Source: Brachybacterium phenoliresistens
GTDB lineage: Bacteria > Actinomycetota > Actinomycetes > Actinomycetales > Dermabacteraceae
Direction of reading: 5' to 3'
Assembly (NCBI RefSeq): GCF_000576425.1
Contig: NZ_KK069992.1
Coordinates: 1-64,000, forward strand
Length of the DNA stretch: 64,000 nt
Shown here piece after piece: positions 26,872 to 36,800 of the stretch. Positions within the stretch are counted from its first letter, which is position 1. Each line of letters begins with the position of its first letter. The notes under the pieces are model-generated. The model made no database searches. It was not told the origin of the DNA and saw only the letters and a program-made list of their open reading frames with translations. The position numbers and the translations under genes are program-made.

Positions 26872-26891
26872 CGACGGGCCGGCGCCCGTCG
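26872..26891 (+). terminator. Hairpin after the ABC transporter operon
   Basis: CGACGGGC and GCCCGTCG form a perfect 8-bp stem around CGGC, 12 bases after the ATPase stop. A second short perfect hairpin (GTCCCGC A GCGGGAC, 26920-26934) lies in the leader of the next gene. Confidence 0.55.
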
Positions 26892-26950
26892 GAACCCCGG
26901 ACCAGCACCATCGAGGATCGTCCCGCAGCGGGACAGGGAGCAGAACGACA

Positions 26951-28702
26951 GTGAACATCACCTTCGGCGCGGCGGCGATCTCCGCGCGCGGGCGCGACCT
27001 CCTGCCGGCCGTGTGGGCATCGGCCCTGAGCATCGGCACGGAGGCCTACGGGCTGGAGGACATGGCCCTCGAGCGCACCGATCGACGGGTGCTGATGAAC
27101 GCCCGCGCGGTCAGCGGCACCTGGAACGCCCCCACCTGGCTCGAGGACGAGCACGGCCGCCTGTCCCTGTCGCAGCCTCCCGTCTCGGTGACCCAGGAGG
27201 TCCCGCGCCGCGAGTGGGAGCGATGGGCGCTGGGCACCCTGCGCGAGGACGCCGGGCGCCGGACCGTGCAGCCCGGCTACTTCGGCATCGCCCTGTGGCA
27301 CGACGGCGGGTTCGAAGCCTGGAACGACCTGTTCGGCTTCGGCCGCGCGTACTACGTGCGCAACGACGACTTCGTCGCGGTGGGCACCCACATCGGCATG
27401 GTCTCGCAATTCGCCTCCGCCCCGCTCGAGACCGATGACTACGGGGCCGATGTCCTCTCCCAGGTCGGCTTCTGGCCGGAGGACCGCTCGCCGATCGCGT
27501 CGGTGCGGCGGCTGGGCGCCTCCGAGGTGATCACCGTCGGCCGGCACGACGAGGTCACCATCCGCCGTTACAGCGAGGACGCCGAGCACTTCGGCTACCG
27601 CGAGACCGAGCCGGATGTGCAGGCCGTGGCCGAGTCCATGGCGATCCTCACGGCCAACGGCGGCGAGATCGCCGTGCAGGACCCGATCGTCCACCTCTCC
27701 GGAGGGCAGGACTCGCGGGTGACCGCCGCGGCGTGGATCGCCGGCGGGAAGTCGGGGCGCCTGCAGACCGTCGGCACCCTGCAGGGCGAGGTCGACATCG
27801 CCGAGCAGCTGGTCGCCGCCCTCGAGGCGGAGCGGCCGATGTCCGAGCGCGGCCTCGAGCACACCGTGACCTACCCCAATCCCGGGCGCATCGCGCAGTT
27901 CTCCATCGAGGACCGCCTGGCCCAGGGGCTGCTGCAGTGGGACGGCGACTTCGCCCCCGGGAACCTCAAGGCCGCGATCCGCAGGCCCCCGGCGCGCAGC
28001 CGCCTGACGATCGGCGGGGCCAACGGCGAGGTGATGCACGGCATCTACTACGCGACCCCGGAGATCCTCGCGCTGGTGCGGAAGCTCGATCACCCCGTGG
28101 ACCGGGTCGCGAAGGCCTTCGCCGGCCGGGGCAACACCGAGTCCTCGCGGCGCAGCATGCTGGAGTTCCTCGAGCACCAGAAGGAGTTCACCAGCGCTCT
28201 CGGCCATCACGACGCGACCGCCCTGAACGTGTTCCAGATGACCTCGAAGTTCCGCCGGTGGATCAACGCCCAGCTCAACTCGACCTCGCTGGTACTGCTG
28301 CTGAACCCGGTGTTCGTGCGCGCCTGCCTGGACCTCACGCCGCAGCAGCGGCTGGACAAGGTGATGCAGAAGGCCCTGTCGCGGGCCCTGATCCCCGCGT
28401 GGGAGCAGGTGGGCTATTACAAGGCCACGCTCGCCGAGGCGACCAGCACCACCAAGGCCCGGGGGATCCGGACCTGGGACACCTCTCCCGGGTCGATGGA
28501 GCGCCTGGTGCACGAGCGCACGCAGTGGCAGCAGTGGTTCACCCCGGAGTTCATGACGAGCATCGAGGAGATGGTCGCGGCAGGGGAGGGCAACTCCGCC
28601 CACGAGTCCGCCCTGAACAAGGCCTACGTCCTGGACGCCATCCCCGACCACGTGGTCGGGCTCGAGCGCCGCCGTCGCGCCGCCTGGCGGGGTGTGGCCT
28701 GA
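26951..28702 (+). CDS. Asparagine-synthetase-like ligase 1 (no Cys2)
   Basis: A 583-aa protein. The N-terminal 200 residues keep the outline of the asparagine-synthetase glutaminase domain (G-Y-F-G-I-A-L-W-H-D, then a G-F-G-R-A-Y-Y-V strand) but lack the nucleophilic Cys2; the start reads M-N-I-T-F. The synthetase part carries the PP-loop ATP-binding motif L-S-G-G-Q-D-S-R near residue 249. GTG 26951. Without glutaminase it may use free ammonia or another amine on an AMP-activated carboxylate, as beta-lactam synthetases do. First gene of the polysaccharide locus; paralogs lie at 39895 and 47169, and the start M-N-I-T-F is shared with 39895. Confidence 0.78.
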   Translation: MNITFGAAAISARGRDLLPAVWASALSIGTEAYGLEDMALERTDRRVLMNARAVSGTWNAPTWLEDEHGRLSLSQPPVSVTQEVPRREWERWALGTLREDAGRRTVQPGYFGIALWHDGGFEAWNDLFGFGRAYYVRNDDFVAVGTHIGMVSQFASAPLETDDYGADVLSQVGFWPEDRSPIASVRRLGASEVITVGRHDEVTIRRYSEDAEHFGYRETEPDVQAVAESMAILTANGGEIAVQDPIVHLSGGQDSRVTAAAWIAGGKSGRLQTVGTLQGEVDIAEQLVAALEAERPMSERGLEHTVTYPNPGRIAQFSIEDRLAQGLLQWDGDFAPGNLKAAIRRPPARSRLTIGGANGEVMHGIYYATPEILALVRKLDHPVDRVAKAFAGRGNTESSRRSMLEFLEHQKEFTSALGHHDATALNVFQMTSKFRRWINAQLNSTSLVLLLNPVFVRACLDLTPQQRLDKVMQKALSRALIPAWEQVGYYKATLAEATSTTKARGIRTWDTSPGSMERLVHERTQWQQWFTPEFMTSIEEMVAAGEGNSAHESALNKAYVLDAIPDHVVGLERRRRAAWRGVA

Positions 28703-28773
28703 ACGCGCAGCAGCCGCCGGCGCGGCCCGCCGCAGAGTCGGGGAGAGCCGGAGCGCCGGGTATCCTCGGGCGC

Positions 28774-30636
28774 GTGACGCACCCAGGCCCTGGAGGCACG
28801 TTGTCCCGGCCGGCGTGGTCCCGAGCTCGCGGTGTCCTCCGCAATGCCCGTCTGCTCGCGCAGGCCGCCGCCCAGCATTGCGTCGACGACCCTGCCCTGC
28901 TCGCGATCCAGGCCGGGCGCCGCCTTCCCTTCGGCCCGCGGATGCTGCTGGGCCGCGCGATCGCGCGGACGGGGCCGGTGCTGCCGGGCCTCGGCGCGCT
29001 CGGCTCGGTGATGGCCGGCCGCACCGCAGCCGCCGAGCGCACCCTCGAGCTCGCCCCGGCCCGGCCGGGGGAGCGGCTGCGCGGCGAGGTGGCGATCCTG
29101 CTGGACCGCCTGGACCTGCTGCGCACCGACGCCCCCGCCCCGACCCGCGCCCGCGCCGCCTGGTCGCGCGGCGACCTCGACGGCGCCCTCGCGATCCTGC
29201 GGGAGGCGGGTCTCGAGGACAGCCGCTACGCCCTCCGCCTGCGCAGCGAGCGCGAGCTGCTCGCCCCGGGGATGCGGGTCCCGCCGCCGGACGGCTCCCG
29301 CCGCCCGGAGGCGAGGACCGTCCCGGGACCCGCGGGCGACGAGCTGCGGGTGCTGCATCTGCTGACCAATTCGCTCCCGCACACGCAGTCGGGCTACTCG
29401 CTGCGCAGCCACCGCATCCTCACCGCGCTGCGGGACGAGGGCATCGCATCGCTGGCGCTCACGCGCACCGGGTACCCGGTGATGGTCGGGGTGCCGCTGG
29501 CCCGCGACGAGGACGTGGTCGACGGGATCCGCTACGCCAGGACCCTGCCCGGCTCCCTCCCGCAGACCCAGACCCAGCGCGTCCAGGCCGAGATCGCGCG
29601 GGCCCTCGAGCTGGTCGAGGAGTTCCGCCCCCACGTCCTGCACACCACCACCAACTACCTCAACGCCCTCGTCGCCCGGACCGTCTCGGAGATGACGGGG
29701 CTGCCGTGGGTGTTCGAGGTGCGCGGGCTCATGGAGCAGACCTGGGTCGCCTCCCATCGCGGCGACGAGGCCCGGGCCGAGGCCGCCGCCTCCCAGCGGT
29801 ACCGCATGATCGCCGCCGCCGAGGCCGAGCTGGCCCGTGCCGCGGACGCCGTCGTCACCCTCTCGGGGACCATGGCGGAGCAGCTCGTGGAGCGCGGCGT
29901 GGATCCCGCCGCGATCACGCTGGTCCCCAATGCCGTCGACGCGTCGCTGCTGAGCGGCGGGATCGGTCCCGCGCGGGCGCGCGCCCTCGTCGGCCTGGAC
30001 CAGCTGCCCGGGTTCGGCGCCGATGCGGTGCTGGTCGGCGCCGTGAGCGCCCTGGTGGACTACGAGGGATTCGACGTGCTGCTGCGCGCGGTCGCGGTGC
30101 TGGTGGCCGATCACCGGCTGCCGGAGGAGCTGCGGGAGCGCGTGCACGTGGTGCTGGCCGGGGAGGGCGTCTCCCGACCCGGGCTGATCGAGCTCGCCGC
30201 GCACCTCGGCATCGCCGACCGCGTGCATCTGCCCGGCCGGGTGCCGCGGGACGAGGCCCGGCGCTGGGTGGAGGCGCTCGACGTGGTCGTGGTGCCGCGG
30301 CGGGACGTGGCCGTCGCCCGGGCGGTCACCCCGCAGAAGCCCGTGGAGGCCCTGGCGCTCGGCCGGGACCTGATCGTCTCGGACCTGCCCGCGCTGCGGG
30401 AGGTCGTCACCGGTCCCGACGGGCGCCTCGCCGCGCGGCTGGTGCCGCCGGAGGACCCGCAGGCCCTCGCGGAGGCGCTGAGCGCCGCCCTCGCCGGTGC
30501 GCGAGATCACGCGCCGGACGCCGCGACGCGCCGGGTCGCGGGGGTGGAGATCGCCGCAGGCCGATCCTGGAGCGGTGCGGTGAGAAGATACCGCGAGGTC
30601 TACGAGACGGTCCTGGCCCCGAAGAAGGAGGTGTGA
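28774..30636 (+). CDS. Glycosyltransferase family 4 protein
   Basis: About 620 aa from GTG 28774; TTG 28801 behind GGAGG is an alternative. An Arg/Ala-rich helical N-terminal region of about 180 residues precedes a GT4 GT-B fold (about 190-620): N-S-L-P-H-T-Q-S-G-Y-S-L-R-S-H-R, H-T-T-T-N-Y-L-N-A-L, V-L-A-G-E-G-V, P-G-R-V-P-R-D-E and the nucleotide-sugar-binding P-Q-K-P-V-E-A-L-A-L-G. The L-P-x-T-Q-S-G-Y motif recurs in the GTs at 33854 and 51634. Its stop overlaps the following permease start (TGATG). Confidence 0.85.
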   Translation: MTHPGPGGTLSRPAWSRARGVLRNARLLAQAAAQHCVDDPALLAIQAGRRLPFGPRMLLGRAIARTGPVLPGLGALGSVMAGRTAAAERTLELAPARPGERLRGEVAILLDRLDLLRTDAPAPTRARAAWSRGDLDGALAILREAGLEDSRYALRLRSERELLAPGMRVPPPDGSRRPEARTVPGPAGDELRVLHLLTNSLPHTQSGYSLRSHRILTALRDEGIASLALTRTGYPVMVGVPLARDEDVVDGIRYARTLPGSLPQTQTQRVQAEIARALELVEEFRPHVLHTTTNYLNALVARTVSEMTGLPWVFEVRGLMEQTWVASHRGDEARAEAAASQRYRMIAAAEAELARAADAVVTLSGTMAEQLVERGVDPAAITLVPNAVDASLLSGGIGPARARALVGLDQLPGFGADAVLVGAVSALVDYEGFDVLLRAVAVLVADHRLPEELRERVHVVLAGEGVSRPGLIELAAHLGIADRVHLPGRVPRDEARRWVEALDVVVVPRRDVAVARAVTPQKPVEALALGRDLIVSDLPALREVVTGPDGRLAARLVPPEDPQALAEALSAALAGARDHAPDAATRRVAGVEIAAGRSWSGAVRRYREVYETVLAPKKEV

Positions 30637-31538
30637 TGCCGACGGCGAGCGAGCCCAAGGACGCCCAGCAGATCATCGCGACCCTCGAGTCGCGCGGGCT
30701 GCGGGCGGAGAACCTCTCCCCGGTGGGCGTCCGGCCCTCCCTGGACGCCTACGTCGCCCAGCTGTGGGAGCGCCGGCACTTCATCTGGATGGACGCCCGC
30801 CACCGTGTGGTCACCCAGAACAGCCGGAACCGGCTGGGCAACATCTGGCTCCTGCTGCGCCCCCTGATGGACGCCGCGTTCTACTTCCTCATCTTCGGCG
30901 TGATCCTGAAGACCACCAGAGAAGGCATCGACAACTTCGCGGCCTACCTGATCATCGGCGTGCTCATGTTCCGCGCCACCTCGACCGCGATCACCTCGGC
31001 ACCGAGCTCCCTCCACAACAGCCGTGCGATGATCCGCGCCTTCTCCTTCCCGCGGGCGGCGATCCCGATCTCCGCGGTGCTGCGCCAGGGGATGCAGATG
31101 CTCTGGGCGGTCGGGGCGATGCTGGTCATGATCATGGTGCTGGGCGAGCACGAGCTGCCCAACATCATGTGGCCGATGATCCTCCCCGTCCTCGCGCTGC
31201 AGTGGATGATGAACCTCGGGCTGAGCTTCATCTTCGCGCGGCTGGGGTTCCAGATCCCGGACGTCTCGCAGCTCATGAGCTTCGTCTCGCGCGTGCTCAT
31301 GTACGGCTCCGGGGTCATCTTCCCGATCGAACGGTTCCTCACCCACCCGGTCGCCGCCTCGGTCATCCAGGTCAACCCCGTGTACCAGATGCTGAGGGCC
31401 TATCGCGGGATCCTGCAGCACGGCACGATGCCGCCTCCGGACGCCTGGCTGATCCTGGGCGCCTGGTCGCTCGGCCTGCTGGTGGGCGGGTTCGTGTACT
31501 TCTGGCGAGGGGAGGCGAGCTATGGCGGAGGCCAGTGA
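30636..31538 (+). CDS. ABC-2 polysaccharide export permease (Wzm/TagG-like)
   Basis: A 300-aa protein: about 60 N-terminal cytoplasmic residues, then six membrane helices, as in Wzm/TagG/RfbD. ABC-2 type landmarks include R-N-R-L-G-N-I-W-L-L-L-R-P-L, N-P-V-Y-Q-M-L-R-A-Y-R and Y-G-S-G-V-I-F-P-I. AGAAGGAGG precedes the ATG, which overlaps the preceding stop by one base. The ATPase gene overlaps its 3' end by 17 bases, so the two form a transporter. It would export lipid-linked polymer. Confidence 0.9.
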   Translation: MPTASEPKDAQQIIATLESRGLRAENLSPVGVRPSLDAYVAQLWERRHFIWMDARHRVVTQNSRNRLGNIWLLLRPLMDAAFYFLIFGVILKTTREGIDNFAAYLIIGVLMFRATSTAITSAPSSLHNSRAMIRAFSFPRAAIPISAVLRQGMQMLWAVGAMLVMIMVLGEHELPNIMWPMILPVLALQWMMNLGLSFIFARLGFQIPDVSQLMSFVSRVLMYGSGVIFPIERFLTHPVAASVIQVNPVYQMLRAYRGILQHGTMPPPDAWLILGAWSLGLLVGGFVYFWRGEASYGGGQ

Positions 31539-32571
31539 CCCGGACCGCACCGAGGCATTCACCCCGATCGAAGAGCACCCCTGGGTCTCCCCGGAGGACT
31601 CCCCGGTGACCGTCGTCGCGCACAACGTGCGCATGCGCTACAAGGTCCAGCGCACCGACCGCAAGCCGCGCAAGGGGCTCGCCGGGAAGCTCACCCGCAA
31701 GCAGATGGTGTCCGTCGCGGCGCTGCGCGGCGTCTCCTTCGCCGTGCGATCGGGGGAGTTCGTCGGTCTCATCGGCCGCAACGGCTCCGGCAAGTCCACC
31801 CTGCTGCGCACCCTGGCCGGTCTCGAGCCGCCGAGCTCCGGCACCGTGCTGACCTCGGCGAAGCCGGTGCTGCTCGGCGTGAGCGCGGCGCTCATCCCCG
31901 ATCTCACCGGGGCTGAGAACGTGAAGCTCGGGGCGCTGGCGATGGGCCTGACCCCGGCGCAGGCCGATGCCGCCTTCGAGGAGGTCGTCGAGCTGTCCGC
32001 TCTGGGCGACGCCATCGATCTCCCGATGCGCACGTACTCCTCCGGCATGGCGGGGCGGCTGAAGTTCGCCATCTCCCTGGCGGCGGACCCGGCGATCCTC
32101 ATGATCGACGAGGCCCTCGCCACGGGGGACGCCACCTTCGCCGAGCGCTCCAAGAAGGCCATGGACCAGATGCTCGCCAAGGCGGGCACCGTGTTCCTGG
32201 TCAACCACGCCGCCCAGACCATCGAGAACATGTGCTCGCGCGCCATCTGGATGGAGCGCGGCCAGGTGGTCCAGGACGGCGACGCCGTCGAGGTCGCCCG
32301 CAAGTACCGGTGGTTCGCCCACAACCTCGCCATGGGCGAGGAGGCGAAGGCCGCCGGCCTGCTGCGGGACGCCATCCTCGAGGGCGAGACGCAGCGCCGG
32401 GAGGCCAGGCTGTTCGAGCCCGCCTCCGCGGCGGAGACCGATGAGCCCCACGGCCGGCGCCGCGAGGCGCCCGAGCTCGAACCCGATCCCTTCACGCAGG
32501 TCTTCAACGCGCGGACGCCGTCCCCGAAGCGGACCTTCCTCAAGACGGTGCTCCCCGACGATCCCGATTGA
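31522..32571 (+). CDS. ABC polysaccharide export ATPase (Wzt/TagH-like)
   Basis: A 349-aa NBD of the polysaccharide-export class: Walker A G-R-N-G-S-G-K-S-T (about residue 87), signature Y-S-S-G-M-A-G-R-L-K-F-A, Walker B I-L-M-I-D-E-A-L-A-T-G-D and the H-loop L-V-N-H-A-A-Q. The YSSGM signature is characteristic of Wzt/TagH/RfbB. The C-terminal extension (about 100 residues, acidic) lacks an obvious Wzt carbohydrate-binding domain. Partner of the 30636 permease. Confidence 0.9.
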   Translation: MAEASDPDRTEAFTPIEEHPWVSPEDSPVTVVAHNVRMRYKVQRTDRKPRKGLAGKLTRKQMVSVAALRGVSFAVRSGEFVGLIGRNGSGKSTLLRTLAGLEPPSSGTVLTSAKPVLLGVSAALIPDLTGAENVKLGALAMGLTPAQADAAFEEVVELSALGDAIDLPMRTYSSGMAGRLKFAISLAADPAILMIDEALATGDATFAERSKKAMDQMLAKAGTVFLVNHAAQTIENMCSRAIWMERGQVVQDGDAVEVARKYRWFAHNLAMGEEAKAAGLLRDAILEGETQRREARLFEPASAAETDEPHGRRREAPELEPDPFTQVFNARTPSPKRTFLKTVLPDDPD

Positions 32572-32624
32572 CGGGGCCCGTCCTCCTCCTTCACCCCCTC
32601 CCCTCACCGCTCAGGAAAGACTCC

Positions 32625-33797
32625 ATGACTCTTCGCATCATGACCATCTACGGCACCCGGCCCGAGGCGATCAAGGTCGCCCCGATCATCAAGGCGATCG
32701 AGGCCGAGCCCGACCTCGAGTCGATCACCGTCGTCACCGGGCAGCACCGCGAGATGCTCGACCAGGTCAACACCATGTTCGGGATCGAGCCGGACCACGA
32801 CCTCGACATCATGAGCGCCGGCCAGACCCTCAACGGGATCGTGGCCAAGGTCGTCTCGGGCGTCGACGGGATCCTCGAGCAGGAGAAGCCGGACGCCGTG
32901 ATCGTCCAGGGCGACACCTCGACCGTGATGGGCGCGGCCGTGGCCTCGTTCAACCGGCAGATCCCCGTCATCCACCTCGAGGCCGGGCTGCGCTCGGGCG
33001 ACATCAACTCGCCCTTCCCCGAGGAGGCGAACCGCAAGCTCACCAGCCAGATCACCACGCTCCACCTCGCCCCGACCTCCACCAGCCGGGCGAACCTCGT
33101 CCACGAGGCGATCAGCGAGAACGACATCGTCGTGACCGGCAACAGCGTCATCGACACGCTCCTGTTCGCCACCAGGACCCTCGAGGTCACCTTCGACGAC
33201 GACCGTCTCGAGGCGCTGAAGAACGCCCGCAGCGCCGGCGAGGCGGGCAAGGTCCTGCTGGTCACCGCGCACCGCCGCGAGAACCTCGGCTCCGCCATGG
33301 AGGACATCGGCGGCGCGGTCGCGGACCTCGCCCGGAAGTACCCCGAGCTCACCGTCGTGTTCCCCATCCACAAGAACCCGAAGGTCCGCGAGGCGATCCG
33401 CCCGGCCGTGGAGGGGCTCGACAACGTCGTGCTCCTCGAGCCGCTCTCCTACGCGCAGTTCACGCGGGCGCTGAGCCTCGCCGACATCGTCCTGACCGAC
33501 TCCGGCGGCGTCCAGGAGGAGGCCCCCAGCCTCGGCAAGCCGGTGCTCGTCATGCGCGAGAACACCGAGCGCCCGGAGGCCGTGGTCGCCGGGACCGTCA
33601 AGCTCATCGGTACGCACCGTCGCCGCCTGGTCGACGAGGTGTCCCTGCTGCTGGACTCCGAAGAGGCCTACGGCGCGATGGCCAATGCCGTGAACCCCTA
33701 CGGCGACGGCCGCGCCGCCGAGCGCACCATCGCCGCCATCCGCTGGAAGTTCAGCGGCGGCCCCCGCCCGAAGGACTTCGGCGGCCACACGCAGTGA
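32625..33797 (+). CDS. wecB: UDP-N-acetylglucosamine 2-epimerase (non-hydrolysing)
   Basis: A 390-aa WecB: Y-G-T-R-P-E-A-I-K-V, H-R-E-M-L, G-D-T-S-T-V-M-G-A, E-A-G-L-R-S-G-D, F-P-E-E-A-N-R, T-A-H-R-R-E-N-L-G and D-S-G-G-V-Q-E-E-A-P are all present. It makes UDP-ManNAc from UDP-GlcNAc. ATG 32625 is preceded by AGGAAAG. WecC, which oxidises the product to UDP-ManNAcA, is about 20 kb downstream on the other strand (53781-55034). Confidence 0.95.
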   Translation: MTLRIMTIYGTRPEAIKVAPIIKAIEAEPDLESITVVTGQHREMLDQVNTMFGIEPDHDLDIMSAGQTLNGIVAKVVSGVDGILEQEKPDAVIVQGDTSTVMGAAVASFNRQIPVIHLEAGLRSGDINSPFPEEANRKLTSQITTLHLAPTSTSRANLVHEAISENDIVVTGNSVIDTLLFATRTLEVTFDDDRLEALKNARSAGEAGKVLLVTAHRRENLGSAMEDIGGAVADLARKYPELTVVFPIHKNPKVREAIRPAVEGLDNVVLLEPLSYAQFTRALSLADIVLTDSGGVQEEAPSLGKPVLVMRENTERPEAVVAGTVKLIGTHRRRLVDEVSLLLDSEEAYGAMANAVNPYGDGRAAERTIAAIRWKFSGGPRPKDFGGHTQ

Positions 33798-33853
33798 CCG
33801 TGCGCCGTCGGCGCCCGTAGTACCGCAGGACAGCAGGAACGAGGCATGAAGCC

Positions 33854-36800
33854 ATGAGACAGAACGTGCGCACGGCGATCCTCGCCGGCGGGGCCGGCTG
33901 GGCGCTGGCGGTGATCCTCCTGGCCCTCGCCGCGGCGACCGGGCAGCCCCTGCTCGCCGCGGCAGCGGGCATCCTGGGGATCGTCCTGGTCATCGGGACG
34001 TGCATCGTCGCGCACCGGGTGATCGACCAGGCCGTCACCTCGACGTACCGTCTGGCCACCCGGGCGAAGAACCTCGAGGAACGGGAGCGCTCCCTGGCGG
34101 ATCGCGCGAGCGTCCTCGAGGCGGCGGAGCGCGCCCTCGAGGAGCGCGCCGCGGCGCTCGAGGACGGTGCGGGCGCCCTGGAGCGGCGCGCCGACGGCCT
34201 CGAGGGCTCGCTGCGCGAGCACGGGGACCGGCTCGAGGGCATCGATGCCGCGCTCGCGTCCGCGCGCACGGAGCTCGCCCGGACCGGCGGCGTCGTGTCC
34301 CGGATCGACGGTGCCGTCGGTGACCTCGCGGAGCGTCACCGCGCCACCGCGACCGGCGTCGCCGGGCTGACGGAGCAGGTCGTGGCGCTCGAGGAGTCCA
34401 GCCGCACGCTCAGCGGCGGGGTCCAGAACCTCCGCACTGCCCACGCCCGGGGGAAGGAGCGCCTCGAGAGCGTCCGCAAGGACGTGCGCGTCCTGCGCGA
34501 GCGCGTCCCCGCCGGCTTCCTCCAGGAGGTCGAGACCGAGGTGGCGCAGCTGTCGGGCACCTCGCGCGAGATCACGCGGGCGTCCTTCGAATCCGCCCTG
34601 ATGCTCGGGCGCACGCCGACGGCGGTCATCTCCCCGGAGCTCGCCGCCCGGCTGTTCGACGACTACCTCTCCCACGGCGACTTCCTGCGCACCCGACCTC
34701 TGCTGGAGCACTTCGACCTGCTGTCCGGCCAGAGCCTCACGAACCTCCGCGCGATCTACCGCGCGTTCCGGGCCGCCGGCTACTGGGACCTCGCCGCGAG
34801 GGTCGTCGCCGAGGTCGCCCGCAAGTCCCGGCGCGAGAACGATGCGCGCGCGGTGGACAAGATCGAGCACGAGATCGAGCTGTTCGCGCACCCGACGACG
34901 GTCTCCCCGGACCTTCCCGAGGGCGACCCGCACGATCCGCAGGGGCCGATCCTCCACGTGGTCGGTCGCGTCCTGCCGGACACGCAGACCGGCTACACGC
35001 TGCGCACCCAGTACACGGCGCTCGCGCAGGCCCGCAAGGGCCTCCCCGTCGCCATCGTCGGGCAGGCCGGCATCACCGAGCACGAGGTCGAGCAGATCGA
35101 GCACTACGTCCACCAGGGCGTGGACTACTACCTGCTCCCCGGGAAGCCGCGCAAGGACCTGCTCCTGGACGAGTGGCTCGCCGAGAACATGGTGCAGCTC
35201 GCGCACCTGGTGCAGCAGGTCCGGCCCAGCGTCCTGCACGCCCAGTCCGACTTCTTCAACGCGCTGATCGCGCACGCCGTGGGGGCTCGCTACGGGATCC
35301 CCACGGTGTACGAGTCGCGGGGCTTCTGGGAGGAGTCCTGGCTCTCGCGCACCATCACCTCGCAGGGCTGGGGCCAGGAGGCCGAGAGCCTGTTCTCCAT
35401 GTACGGGCTGCCGGCCGCCTACACGCTGCGCCGGCACGCCGAGGAGGTCGTCCGCGAGCTCGCCGACCACGTGTTCACGCTCGCCGAGGTCATGCGCGAC
35501 CACATCCTGGAGTCCGCCCGCGGCGCCATCGAGCCCTCGGCGGTCTCGATCGTCCCCAACTCCGTCGAGCCCTCCAGCTTCCCGGTCCAGGAGCCCGACC
35601 AGGAGCTCAAGGCGCAGATCGGCCTGCCCCCGGACGCGGTCGTGGTCGGGTACATCTCCTCGATCGTGGAGTACGAGGGCATCGACACCCTGCTGGACGC
35701 CTATCACCTCGCCTCCAACGTCTCGGACGCGCCGATGTGCCTGCTGATCGTGGGCGACGGCGACTACCTCCCCACCCTCAAGAAGCATGCCGAGGCCCAG
35801 AAGATGCAGGGCGTGCACTTCACCGGGCGCGTGCCCCACGAGGAGGTGCTGCGCTACTACGGCCTCATCGACCTGTTCGTGGTGCCGCGCAAGCCGGCCG
35901 CCGTCGCCGATCTCGTCACGCCGCTCAAGCCGTTCGAGGCCTTCTCCACCGGCCGCGCCGTGATCCTCTCGGACGTGGGCGCCCTGCAGGAGATCGCGCG
36001 GCAGTCCCAGGCGGTCGAGACGTTCACCGCCGGCAGCGCCGACGACCTCTCGCGCAAGCTGCTGGCCCTGGTCGAGGACCCGGCGCGACGCGCCGACCTG
36101 AGCGCCCGCGCCGCGGCGTGGGTGCGCAACCACCGCACCTGGGACAGCAACGTCAGCGAGTACTACCGCGTGTACCGCTCTCTCGGCTACGCCGGGCCGG
36201 CCTCCGAGGCGCTCGCCGCGGAGCTCCGGCTGCGCGAGCGGGCCGTGAATGCCGGGGACGTGATCGACGCCCTGCGGGACGTCGAGACCGCGCCGCTGAC
36301 CGGCTGGTTCTCCCTGGACCGCATGAAGCAGAGCGGCCAGGACATCCTCGAGCACGGATGGGTCTTCGAGGAGTTCGAGCCGATCCGCGTCGCCGAGAGC
36401 CCCGACTGGGCCTCGTACGGCCATCGCCATCGGACCTGGGGCTTCAACCTGCACACCTGGAAGTTCCTGGAGCCCCTCCTGCGCGAGCACACCGAGTCGG
36501 GGGACCGGCGCTGGCTCGAGGCGTCGCTGGACATCGCCCTCGACTGGCTGGCCACGTACCTCGGCGACGAGCCGCCGGAGGATCCGATGGCCTGGTACGA
36601 CATGTCGCTCGCGCTGCGTGCCCCGATGCTGCTGAACCTGCTGATCCGCGTGAGCAGGCACGACGATCTGCGTCCGCAGGCCGCGATCCTGGTGGACGGC
36701 CTCCTGCGCCACATGGAGGAGCTCCACCGCGACGAGGCCTTCAACCCCAAGAACAACCACGGCTTCTACACCGCCGCGTCCCAGCTCCACCTGGCCCGGT